Assembly: GCA_003353825.1 (NCBI GenBank) | Contig: PIVW01000005.1 | Span: forward strand, 1 to 35,569 | DNA from: Chloroflexota bacterium | Lineage (GTDB): Bacteria > Chloroflexota > Anaerolineae > J102 | Direction of reading: 5' to 3' | Length of the DNA: 35,569 nt | Part shown: piece by piece, positions 1-12,500 of the stretch | How positions within the stretch are numbered: the first letter of the stretch is position 1 | Layout: each line of letters opens with the position of its first letter | Program-made: the position numbers and the translations under genes | Notes under the pieces: generated by a model | Seen by the model: the letters and a program-made list of their open reading frames with translations, nothing else | Database searches by the model: none | What the model was told of the DNA's origin: nothing

Positions 1-507
1 TTTCGCGTGATGCGGATTTTTACCGCCCTTTATCTGGGCGTCTGACATCGCTAACCACGAGATGTAGTGGTGTCATCGGCCAAGATTCGTGTTCGTCACG
101 CAAAATCCCAAAGAGCCAAAACCATAGAATCTCAATTGTACTGGGACCAGAACACACCAAATTTCAGATTTCTTCCAAAAGCCGCCAGCGGTCCCCACTA
201 TTGTCATCACGTCGAATTGATTGAGTTAAACGCAAAGTTAGTGAGATAGGCTAACATTTTTGATCAGATAACTTAAGCTGTAGTTTTATAGCGTCCTGAG
301 AGAGGATCTTTTTCGTGCTTGAAGAGTGTAGACTGATTACGCATCAAAAGTTGACGTTTGCACATGGTGACCGAGTATTTTACGGAAACCGAGAGAATGC
401 TATCATGTCTTGAGGTGTATGAGAAGATCTATCCTCGCTCAATAAGGATAGAACAGCTTATCAATGTCCGTACGGTACGAAACTTCTAGTATTCGACAAG
501 CATAGCA
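1..507. other. Upstream intergenic region, no gene recognised
   Basis: No ORF here has a convincing protein signature. A 60-codon frame at 67-249 has no recognisable domain or ribosome binding site. Frame 1 is open only for the first 42 bases, so it could be the tail of a gene lying outside the window, but this cannot be decided. A possible sigma70-like promoter is TTGACG at 351-356, then 17 bases, then AGTATT at 374-379. Its -10 box is poor, so this is only a suggestion for the giant gene that follows. Confidence 0.4.
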
Positions 508-537
508 ATGATCATGCAGACAAAGAGAGATGCAATC

Positions 538-3500
538 ATGAGCAAACGCACACCGCTTCGCTGGATCATTATTCCATTTGGAATTCTTCTGTTGCTGGCA
601 TTGGCGCCACAATGGCTACATGCCACTGGGCCGGAACAGGATGAGCTGCAGACGATCTGGCAGCGCGTCCGCCGGGCAGGTGCCTACGAGTTCAGCGCCG
701 ACCTAACACAGACATTCATGCCCCTTCCCACGGTGAAGAACGCCGGACGAGAGAGCAAAGAACATAGGGTCTACCTCGAAGGTGAAACTGATCCGGCAGC
801 AGAGTCGTTGTTGCTGACAATGTGGTCGGGGGGCGGCAGCGTGTTGTTGCCGGAAACGGGTTTGCAGGTGAAGGTGCAAGAAGGCACAGCCCACGCCCGA
901 CAAGGCGCCCAGCCCTGGGCGCCCATTGATGACTTCTCTGGCATGTTCGCGCCCGGCGGTGATTTTATGGCCTACCTGGCGGCTGCAGACAATGTCGTAC
1001 GGGGTGATCCAGAAAGGCGTAGCACCGCCCTGGGTGAGATCTCCTTCGTTCGTTACAGCTTCGACGTGAACGGCCGACGCTTCGCCGAATATATGCGCGA
1101 ACAGATGACGCAGCAGCTTACAGCTACAGGCGAACTGCCGCCTGTTGTGCAAGTAGGCGTATCCAAAGTCTACGCCGGCATGAGTGGTCGGGGTGAGTTA
1201 TGGGTCGGAGAAAATGGCATGCCCATTCATCAGGCATTTGATCTGCAATTTCCTGACCGTGCGGATGATCACGCGGTTACAGCCCATGTAGAAGTCGATT
1301 TCTCCAACTTTCAGTCCGTGCCCGATGTCGCAACTGCCGCTAACCCGGATCTGGCCCTGCGTGCTTTCGCTGGATTTGCGTCTACAGCAAAGGGCACAGC
1401 ACAGGGCGGTGTCGCATGGCTGTTGGCGGGCTTAGGGCTGGCAAGCGTAGCACTGATCATCATCCGCCGGCGCTCCCCGCATGTGTACGCGGGCGTGTCT
1501 CTTGCCGTCATCTTCTCGATGGTGATTACACCTCTTGTCACCGGCCACCAAGTCTCTGCCTTCAGTTCCAGGCAGTTGGAACAACAGCTCGAGGCTGAAG
1601 CAAGACAAACGCAGCAGGCAAACCAGGATAAAATGCGGGCAGACTTGTTGAGCACGGATTTCAGCCCGAATGCCGATCCCCTGGTGAAGGTGCGGGCAGA
1701 ACAAGCGCTCCTGGTGGCAAGCGCTACAAGCACCACAACGACGACATCAGGAGAATACGGCCTGAGCGCCTGCACTAGCACGCCAAACGCCGATGACGAT
1801 GGCGACGGCTTATCTAATCTTGAGGAATGCCTGCTGGGCACATCACCTTCCCTGGCGGATACCGACCAGGATCTCTTGGATGATCACACCGAGGTAAACG
1901 GCGTCAGCCTGGTGGATAACGACAACAACACCCGCGTCTGGTACACAGACCCGAACAGCGCCGACAGCAACCTGGACGGTATCTCTGACGGCAAGGAATG
2001 GCTGCTGGACGTGAATGGAGACAACTTGCCCGACGATACGGATGATGACGGCACGCCCGATATCTGGGATCGAGACAACGATGGTGACGGCGTGCCCGAC
2101 AATCTGGACCTATCTCCCCACTACAGCACCATGGGTGAGAAGACCTTCAGCGGCGATGATCCCTTCCAGCTTATCGTGGATGACCTGGGCAAGGGTGAGC
2201 TTACCCGGGTCGAATTTCAGCTCAGCCCTACCAACGTAGACCACCTGTGGTATACACTGAACGTGCTCAATTGGCCGGATGACGACAGGCAAGGACAGAT
2301 CCAGGACGCCGACGGCAAGACTTTTTTTGATGTGGATAATAGTCTGTCGATATCGCCCAATGACAATGGCGATGTTCGTATGATCCCCATGCTCGAAATC
2401 GAGATCACCGGCACGCCCGACAATCTACCGGCAGATGATGTGCTCAACCAATTCGGGATCTCGGTGCAACAGACGTCGAGCAACGTCCAGACCGCCTATA
2501 TCCCCTTGCAACTGGTTACCGACACGACGGGTGACAAAAATGTCGCTTTTCACGGCCGCATGATATACAACCCGGATAGCAGCTGGGGAAATGCGCAGCA
2601 GGTGCGTCTGGTGTGGATGGTGCAGGCCCTTGTCGACAGCTGCTCCGAATACAAAAACAATATCTGCTCCGAATATAGCGAATACAACAAAACACAGATT
2701 ATCCAGGTCTACGACGATGAGTGGTTCTTGACCGGCCTGCATGTGAAAGAAGAACATGATACCGATGTTGCCATCATCTACGAAGACCCATCTGTTGCAA
2801 GCGGCGACGAGCCATTCTACATGAGCGCGTTATATGGGCTACTTTATGGTCTCGAGCGCTCCTTCCTGGCCGGCAGAACGAGCGATGGCGGGCGGGACAT
2901 GACCGTTTCCGAGATCGCTACGCGCTTTGACCACGCTACTAACAGCGCGATCAGTGATGAGGAGCGTTGGCAACTGCCAAATGTCCTGAGTGTAAAGACA
3001 GCCAGTTACGAAACGGAAGAACTGGCGATGCAGAGCACGACGGTGACAGAAACCGTGAGCGTACTCGACGATGTCTTCACACCGGCCTGGTCGGCCTCCT
3101 CTGCCATTACACCCACCATCATGTATGCCTGGGAACAGTCCTATCGTTCCCTCAATCTGGATGAAAGCATCTCCGACACGGTCAACTTGAGTTGGAGCGG
3201 CAATTCTTTGACAGTGGATTTACCCACAGGGGGAGCTGACGCTGTTCAAACCGAAACATCTGTAGCCGTCAAGTGGACGCCCTACAGCTACGATAGCGCT
3301 TCCGGCTGGTCGGACTATGGTATCGAGTCATTCTGGGACGAGATGACAGATTTACTGAGCAATGACTTCTCCGGCATTTCGGATGAGAATGAGGCCGACA
3401 CCTACCAGGGGCTGGCGCAATTACTCTACCTGACCGTATATAGTGGATTGAACAGCGTCGTACAACAGGGTGATTACACGCTCACGGCAGACTATGAGAC

Positions 3501-6500
3501 CAGCGATAAGCCTATCGGCGCCAAGATCGCCACCGACCTGGCCTCTCTTCTGAAGAAAGTGATGCGATCCACCATTACCTATGGCTCTGAATTCGAAGTT
3601 GTAAGGGAGCTTCTGGAAACCGAACAAGGTGAGGTATCCAGCTTCGATGTTGCTTCAACTTGGGCCGGTCTCAAACTACAGGAATGGTTCGGTGACACTT
3701 TTGGATCGGTAAAAGCCGTGGCCGGCATTGTATTATTGGTTGCGGCTGCAGGGCTTCTGGCCTGGCGACAAATTGCAGGTAACAATTCTGCCAGTAGTGG
3801 TGTGTCTATTGCCACTGCTGCTGTTGTGGGCGCCATCATGTCCTATTTCTCTATCATACGGCCAATTATGAAGGTGTGGAAATTGACCCAAGCTTTGATG
3901 GAAATCGATGAGGATATTGGTCCCGCAGAAGCACTATTTTCATCTTTGACAAGTAGTCTAGAATTAGTCAACCAATCGAAAGCAATCGGTGTATTTGGGC
4001 TGATAATAAGCATCGTGTTATCCGTTGCTATCTTCATTTATGTGGTAGCAAGTGGCCAGGTCAGCGCCGGATCCATCGCCTTTAACGAACTATTAGCCGA
4101 AACCATCGGCGCTATCATCATGGCCGTGGTATTGTTTGTCATTTCGCTAAGTGTGATCGGTTCCATCCTCGTGGGCATAGTCGCCGTGGTCGATATCATT
4201 CTCACAATTTTGGGGCTTGGTAGTGACACAGTCACGGCCAAAGTGACGGAAGCCATCGCCAGCATCCTCTATCAGTTCGATCTGACAACGACACAGGACA
4301 TAGAAAACGGTACGATCGGTTTGCAGCTGACGGATCAATCTCAAGGTCTGATCGCCGGCAACCACATCATCTACTCTTTGCCCCTTACAACAACCCTGCA
4401 ACAGACGGTACCGCTTAGTAAAAGCGCGCTGCGCGACAACAGCTTCGAGTTCGAGCTCAATGAATTTGACGCAGCTGTAACCGATTTCACCACTGCTACC
4501 GGCGACCGCTCGGCCGACTGGACGGTCACACAATTCGATACATACACGGAAGAAGACCCTGAATCGGGCATCAGCACCTCCTCCCCGCTATATCAGGCAG
4601 TTGTCAGTGACGATCCTTCCGCTAAAATTGTACTGTCTGCCGGTGTCAATGCGGATACAACCATCTATCTCAATACAGCCTATGCCCTGGATGGAGAGTC
4701 ATGCTGGGTTGGGTTCTGCAGTTCGAAGTCCGTCTCCGGCAACAACTCGACCGAAATCGGTTCTTCTGTCAAGTTGGATGTGCTTCCCGCCACCCTGGAC
4801 GAATTCGTAAATGTAAGCTCCTGGAGTAATGGTGAACTGAGTATTGCCGATGCTGACGGCGATGGTCTCTTGCCGATCGCTCTGGGAGGGCTCGACCACG
4901 ATGATTCCACATGGGATACGGATGGCGACAATCTCTCGGATGCCTACGAACAGACAATGCGCGCTCGTTCACAGGCAGAGGGCGGCAAAGACCTGGATCC
5001 GCTCATTGCCGATACCGATAGCGATAGCATCCAGGATGACAAAGAACTGCGCTTGACCACGAATCCGGGCAATGCGGATAGCGATGGCGACGGCCTCAAC
5101 GACGTGGAGGAGATCCCCCCCTTCGGCGGCTGGCTCATATCCTATGGTATTACGGCTACGACGAGGATTTGGAGCAATCCCCTAAACAAAGACAGTGACA
5201 GTGACGGCATGACCGACCTGTTCGAACGCACGCAGGATACCTGCCCCGACTGCGATCCTTGGGCCGACCCTGACAATCCTAATGTTTATAATCCCAACGT
5301 CTGGAACGAGAATGCCGTCGCCCTCTATGTTAGCGATGATACCAGCGGCGGCTTCGTTCTGCCCACCTCCGCATTTGCCTATACGACAACCACCGTCAAT
5401 AACCTCAGCGACGATATGACGCTGGCCGGTAACCTCACGTTGGAGCTGCCCGATGGATTGAGCGGCAGTCCCTTATCGACGTCCGTCAATGTGAGCAGCG
5501 GTTTCACCGAAACGTTGGTGAGCACCCTTACACCCGACACATCTGCAAGCAAGTCCATTGTTCTTACAAGCACCTTAAAAGTGACTGAGTACGATGCCTC
5601 ATCCTGGGGATGGGATTCGCAGGTGGCGGAGACGATTACGGGAAGTGTCGGCAACGCCAGCGCCGTAGCCTCGGCCTCGGCCCACGGTTGGGACGAAGGC
5701 TATGTGGTTGCCACAACGCTAGAAACGGCAAGTGATGGCACGGAGAGCATCGTGGCGTACCTACTCAATCCAGATGGCAGTGTGAATGGCAATCAAACGC
5801 TGACTTCCAGTAATGATACAATATCGCTTACAGTACCGAATATCGCTTGTAATGATGACGGCGTATGCCTGGTCACCTGGGGCTCGTACGATTCCAGCGA
5901 TAAAACCGCTCAAGTGATGGCAGCACGGCTACACAAGAGTCTCAGCAACCCCTCAGCGGTGACGGTCGCTACTCAGGATGGCGGAAACAAAATAAGTCCG
6001 GTGGCCGTCGCCAGCGACGGCACTGACTTCATGGCGGCGTGGGGCAAGCCTGCGGCGGGCAATGCCGAAGAATTATGGGTTCGTCCTGTCACCAGTGCCG
6101 GCCAGGTCACGGAACCGGTCCAACAGATTCCGGACGCGATTAGCGGGCAAGGAAACATACCCCCATACGTCAGCCTGGTGTGGGGCGGTGATCCCTTCTC
6201 CGGCTATGTTGCCGCCTGGGCAGATCTCGGTTACAGCTGGTACGCCACGGTGAACACAACGGGCGCTGCCGGCCAAAGGAGCAAAATAAGCGGGGGTAAC
6301 GGCATAGTCTCCCTCGGCAATTGGACCGCACCGAAGCTGGCAGCCGATCCGATCAGTCAACAAGTGCTGGTTGTTTACACAACCGGATCATTGTTATCCG
6401 GTGTCAAACTCCTGGCTCGAAGGCTTTTCGCCACAGGGGTTTCGGAGGAAATCGTGTTGGATACTTCAGACACCGTGCAGGTTAATTCACTGGCCGTCAC

Positions 6501-9500
6501 GGCGGTCACCGACGCTAAAAACGGCGGTTGGATAGTCTCCTGGGCTAATCCCTGGGATTCCATCCTCTCGACCGACTCAGTGCAGCTGGCCAGCACGCAT
6601 TACCAGGCGATTAGCCCCGCTGGTACCTTGCGGCAGAGTGAACAACTATTCACCACGAGCATTCAGGGCACACCAGCACCGGGCGTTGCCATGGCCTGTA
6701 CCCAATCTATACCGAAGCTGGCGTTGAACTTCGAAGAAAGTGCCGGCGCCACCACATTTGCGGATGACTCCGACCAGGGCAACGATGCTTCTTGCGCCAG
6801 CAACAGCACTTGCCCCCTTTCCGGAGAAAGCGGCCGCTATGGCAACGGTGTATTTTTCGACGGCGTCGATGCTTATCTGGATACAGACGCATCTGTAGTC
6901 GAACTGGGCCAAGGGGACTTTACCATCGGCGTTTGGGTGAAAACCGATGTGGATAGTGCAACCCAAGACATTGCAATCATGACAAAAAACGACGGCGATA
7001 CCTCGTGGGAAAAAGGGGAGAAAAGCTTCTACCTGGATGGTTCAGGGCAACCCAGTTTTGTCGGCTGGGGCAACAATTACATCCATAGCACCGTGGCCGT
7101 CAATGATGGATTTTGGCACCATGTTGTGGCCGTGTGGGACTTTAATGGCAGCGGTACAGAGGGTGTGGCCAGAATGTATGTTGACGGGATAAACGCGACT
7201 GCCAACTCAACGAATTACGTGGCAAACAATAATGATAATGTAGGAGATACCTTGAAAATCGCTCGCCCTAACTACGGCGAAGCCCCCAACTACTTCTCGG
7301 GTAATATGGATAGCATTGTCGTCTATGACCGCGCCCTCTCCGCTGCCGAGATCAGAGATGCCTTTGATGCGGCCATTGCCATTTTCGATCTGGACGAAGT
7401 GGATGGTTCAGCGACCTTCATCGACTCTTCCAATAGCAGTTTCGACGCTACCTGTTCTGATGGCCACTGCCCCACGATGGGTGTCGATGGCGTTGCTTAC
7501 ACTGCCGCGCAGTTTAATGGCACGGGTGATGTTCTGGAGATCCAAACCTCGAAGCGGACCGTGGAAATCTTCTCCTACGACTTCGAATCGGAAACCGGTT
7601 CAGGCTGGGACAAAACAGATACCCACTCGGCAACCACCGCCGCCGGCAGCACGACATTCCTGGGCACCTTCGGCAATGAAACAGTCAAGCTGGATCTAAG
7701 TAACTTGCCGACCCATGACACCATCGAAGTCTCCTTCGATCTGTTTTTGCCTGGCACCTGGGATGGCGACCGCACCGATCTCGGCCCCGACAATTGGGAA
7801 TGGGGCGCCGACAGCAGCCGGATTTTCAAGAGCAATTTCTCCAATCAGTCCGACTCCGCCGGCAACTATCAGTATGCTCCTGCCAACTGGTATTCCGGCT
7901 CTGATAATGGCTGGTGGACAAACGAAATCTATGGATTGACCGTTTACAGGGACTCCGGCTGCACGGGCATTTCCCAGACTTTTACAGCCGATGCTCCTGA
8001 CTTAAGCAATGAACCGATCGGTAATGACACCATCAGTTGCTACGGTTACAGCAAAAACTACGATGTCACCGTGGCGACTCTGTATAAAGATACAAACTAT
8101 GAAGGCACGGCGTGGGTTTCTGATATCAAGCGTGGTGTACTACCGAGCTATGAAAGCGACGCTATCTCTTCGATACGCGTTTGGCCAGCTGCGCACGCGC
8201 CCAAGCATGGAGCCAAGGATGATTCACTATCGATTTCCGGCTCCAGCAAAGGAACGATTTACAGTTTCAGCAACACCATCTCAAACCATACCTCAGATAC
8301 GCTCAGCCTATACTTCAAAGGGGATACATCATCGAGTAACTCAGAGCAATGGGGATTGGACAACGTGGTCGTGACCGTGAAGAGTGATCATGGCAGCGTG
8401 CCGCTCACCAATTCCTCCTTCACCCTATCTGCATGGGCGAAGCGAAATACAACAGATGCTGATTGGATCCTCGGCCAGGGGTCTTCCGGCGATAATACGG
8501 CATTGCACTTCGGCTTCCGCGACAGCAGTGGCTTCTACTGCGGATTCTCTTCCGATTTCTCCAACAGCCTTAACGCCAGCCTCGGCTATCACACAGACTG
8601 GCGGCACTATGCCTGTACTTATGATGCCGCTACCAACACGCGCACCCTCTATGAAAACGGGGTCAAGGTCGCTGGCGATACCGCGTCTGATGATTATTCC
8701 GGCGTTGGCTCTACCCTTATCGGAACCCTGCCCTTTGATACGAGCTCCTATTTTAGTGGAGATATCGACGAAGTGGCGATGTGGACCGAAGCATTGAGCG
8801 CCGATGATATCCTCGAACTGTACGAGAAGGTCAAGGTTGAGGATGAATCGATGTTGCGCTGCCTGCTGGCTCGCACTGCGGATGCAGATACATTCAGTGT
8901 GCATGAACTAGCATTGCGAGAAACAACGACAGCTCTGGGTGTAGATACGCAATCCATTACACACACCATTGGCATCGATGCCGACTCGCCCACCACCACC
9001 ATTCTCGCACCGAGTGCAGGATACGTAGGCGGCGATAGCGGGCTCAGTGTTTCGGGAACGGCCGTCGATCCAACTTCGTATGTGGAAAAGGTCGAGGTGC
9101 AACTCAATGATGGTGCATGGCAGACAGCGGATGGCACCGAGACGTGGAGCACTGTCTGGAACGCCACCGATCTCGAAGAGGGCTCGTTGACTGTAAGAGC
9201 GCGCGCTACCGATCTCTTGGGCCACCTCGGCGGTACGGCGTCCCTCCCATACATCCTTGACCTCACGCCTCCCTCCGTTTCCCTTGTAACCCCTGGCGAT
9301 CAGGTAAGGCCTACTCGCGATTCGCGAGGACGCTGGCTGGTGCCGATGAGCGGCAATATCAGCGATCCCGGTGCAGGCAACCAGATGGGCAGCGGTGTAG
9401 CCTCTGCCGAGATCTTGCTGCAAGGATCACAAGCACTGGCCGGTAACGGATGGCAGAAGGCCTCCATACACACCGACGGTAGCTCTTGGTCACTGGATTA

Positions 9501-12500
9501 CCGCCTGCCTGCCCATCTTGGCGCGGGACAGGGTATCGCTGTGCCCAGCGGCGTCTACACCGCTACACTGCGAGCGACCGATACTGTGAACAACACCACC
9601 GCGGAAGCGGACTACGTGACAGCGATCACGACAGTGGATGCCACAGCGCCGGTACTCTCACAGGCCAGCCCGGATAACACGACCAGCCTCATCACGACGA
9701 CGCTCATCCTGAGCGGTCTGGTAACGGACACGAACCAGATTTCAGCGGTTGAAATAAACTTCACGCCGGCCGAGCAGATCGCCGCCCTGAATGGTGCGGT
9801 CTTACATCTCCCCTTTGATGAGACCCAGAACACTGAATACTGGGCCGATCAGTCAGGAACGAATCATCCTGCCGCATGCTCACCTAGCTTGAATTGCCCT
9901 GAAGTAAATAATACGACCGGCCAGCGTGACAGGGCAGTGTTCTACACCGGGACCTCTGAACTTTCTGTCAGTGGAATCGATCTGGCGAACAATTCGTTCA
10001 CCTTAGCTGCGTGGGCAAGGCGTTGGTTAACCGGAGAGTGGCGCATCCTGATGAGTCAAGGAACTGCTACTACCGATCAAGGCTTGCACTTTGGTTATGG
10101 CCCCAGCGATGTTTTCACCTGTGCATTCTGGGGTGATGATCTTAGTACTGCGGACAGCTACACAGATAATGACTGGCATCACTGGGCATGCACTTACGAT
10201 GCAGGTACAAACACCCGCACTATCTATCTCGACGGCGTTCAAGTGGCGCAAGACACTGCCACAGAGGACTTCCAGGGCTCGGGTGTTTTTCATGTCGGCA
10301 AGCACATCGACGGGTCCACATACGCCGGCGCCTTAGACGAGGTTACCGTTCATAAACGGGCTCTGGCCGACTACGAGGTGGCAGATCTCTACGCGTACGG
10401 ATTTGGCGCATGGAAGACAGCATCGCTAAGCGACGATACTAATCCCACCTGGACCTACACGATTCCCGACGGCGCAGATGGCCTGGAGGGGATCTACCAG
10501 ATCAATGTAAGAGGAACCGATGCCTTGGGTAATGCCACCACTCTGCAGGGACAACGCACATGGCGGGGTGAAATCGACACGCGTCCGCCCGATGTGACCT
10601 TCACTGCCAAACAAGAAACTATAGGTCTAGGTGTTCCTTCCGGTACGAAATACACTTGTACAGCTTCTGATTTTAGCCTCGATGAGGATGCGACTTGCAA
10701 ACCGGTAGGTTCAAGCATATATCCCGACTTCAAAATAACTGATTTTGCGGAGACGACCTACGCTTCCACCAATGAATGGTATGCCAAGACAATTAGCGAC
10801 ACAACGCGCTTGTATGAAATCAAGGCCAACCGTACCGATGCCCCGTTCTTGCCAACTAGCCTTTCGGTAAAGACGTGTGATGTTTATGACCATTGTACGA
10901 CGACGTCGAGTAATGCGGTAAGCACCGGCGGGAAACAAACATTGGCTGCTACAGAAACCGCGACGCCTGTAGCCGACACGCTGATTGCCGGAATCATTAC
11001 GCCTTCCGCCGGTACAGTTCTATCATCAACAACCCCCATCAGAGTAAGTGGCTTTGCTTATGCTCTGGATGCGCTACATACGCTCACCGTTACCGTAAAC
11101 AGCGAACCCGCACACACGCAGAACTGGGTAACCAATACCATCACAAACACGCTCTGGGACTTCCAATGGACACCTCCGGGGCAGGGAAAATACCTACTGC
11201 AGCCGATAGTGGGCGACTGGCACGGACCCATCCCGCCTGATTTGACGCCTCAAGCTTACTTACCATTGGTTTCCGCCCACACCACGCTCGATGACGTTCA
11301 CAGGATCAGCCCAACTTCTGAACCCGAGCATCATAGTACGAGCCCTGCCACTGTGCCTGCCGGCATAATAAACCTGACCGGAATCTACACCGGCGCCGTT
11401 TCAACCACCTACATCGACGTGGAGCCTCCTACGATCGATATCGAGCCTGACATTTTAACCATGGAAGATCAACTAGGCGCCAACACCGTGCGCTTGTCGG
11501 GCACGGTTAGTGATTCACTTGCCCTACACCGCGTTGAGGTCAGCGTCGATGGTGGATCATGGCAGCGCGCTTCGTTCGGCGACGATGGGCGCTGGCAGAT
11601 ACCGCTAAAGTTGCCCGGCGTACTCGACGGCAAAACCTTCGGCATCAGGGCCAAGGCCACCGACAAAGCAGGATGGGAAACGACAACGGCTGAGACCATT
11701 ACCGTGGATATCGTCCCACCGGATCCAGCGCCAATCACACTGGCATATGTAAATGCGCAAGGAGTAACGCTGCCCACAGCCGCCCAATCCACGCTCAGCG
11801 ATGCGATCTCGCTCGACATGACCTGGACCGCATCAAGCGATGGCAGCGGCATCGCCGACTATCTCGTTGGCTGGAGCCAAATGCCCACCATCAACCCCGA
11901 CGAACTCACACCCTACACCGGACCCGGCACTCACTCGCAGACAGTGGGAGAAGCGCAAAGTTGGTATGGACATGTGCAAATGATTGACGGCGTGGGCAAC
12001 ATCCGCTCCCAAACAGTCGATCCGCTTTATGTCGATGGTCCCTATACGCCCGATCTCGTCGACGATCTTCGCTATCAGGGCTGGGCCAACGAAGTTTGCG
12101 CCATCGAGGGCGTTGATCGCCGTCTTGCTCAGACCCATCCCGATGCCGCGGGCAATGCTTTACAGCGATTCTACGTTTCCTGGGATACCGACGCACTTCG
12201 GGTCTCGTGGCACGGCGCCAACTGGAATCATGACGGAGATCTGTTCCTCTATCTGGATACAAGACCAGGTGGTACAGACCGTCTGTTCAATCCCTATCCC
12301 GAAAACCAAGCAACCATCGTCTATCTGCCGGGCAATACATCCGATCCGCAAGCAACAGTTTCCGACCGTGGCGTCATGGCACAAACCAGCCTTGGGATTT
12401 CGTCAACCCAATCCGCCGCCATGGGGGCCGACCTGATGGTGTGGGTCGAAGATGGTGGTCTGGCCACGCTATATCGCTGGATAGACGCTGCATGGCAGAG

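Noticed and set aside
1..45. Possible 3' end of a gene entering from outside the window
   Set aside because: Only 14 codons are open, too few to judge.
67..249. 60-residue ORF near the window start
   Set aside because: No domain, no ribosome binding site and no coding-like codon use.
508..537. Giant protein start at ATG 508
   Set aside because: It would add ten charged or polar residues before the signal peptide and lacks a ribosome binding site, while ATG 538 has a good one.
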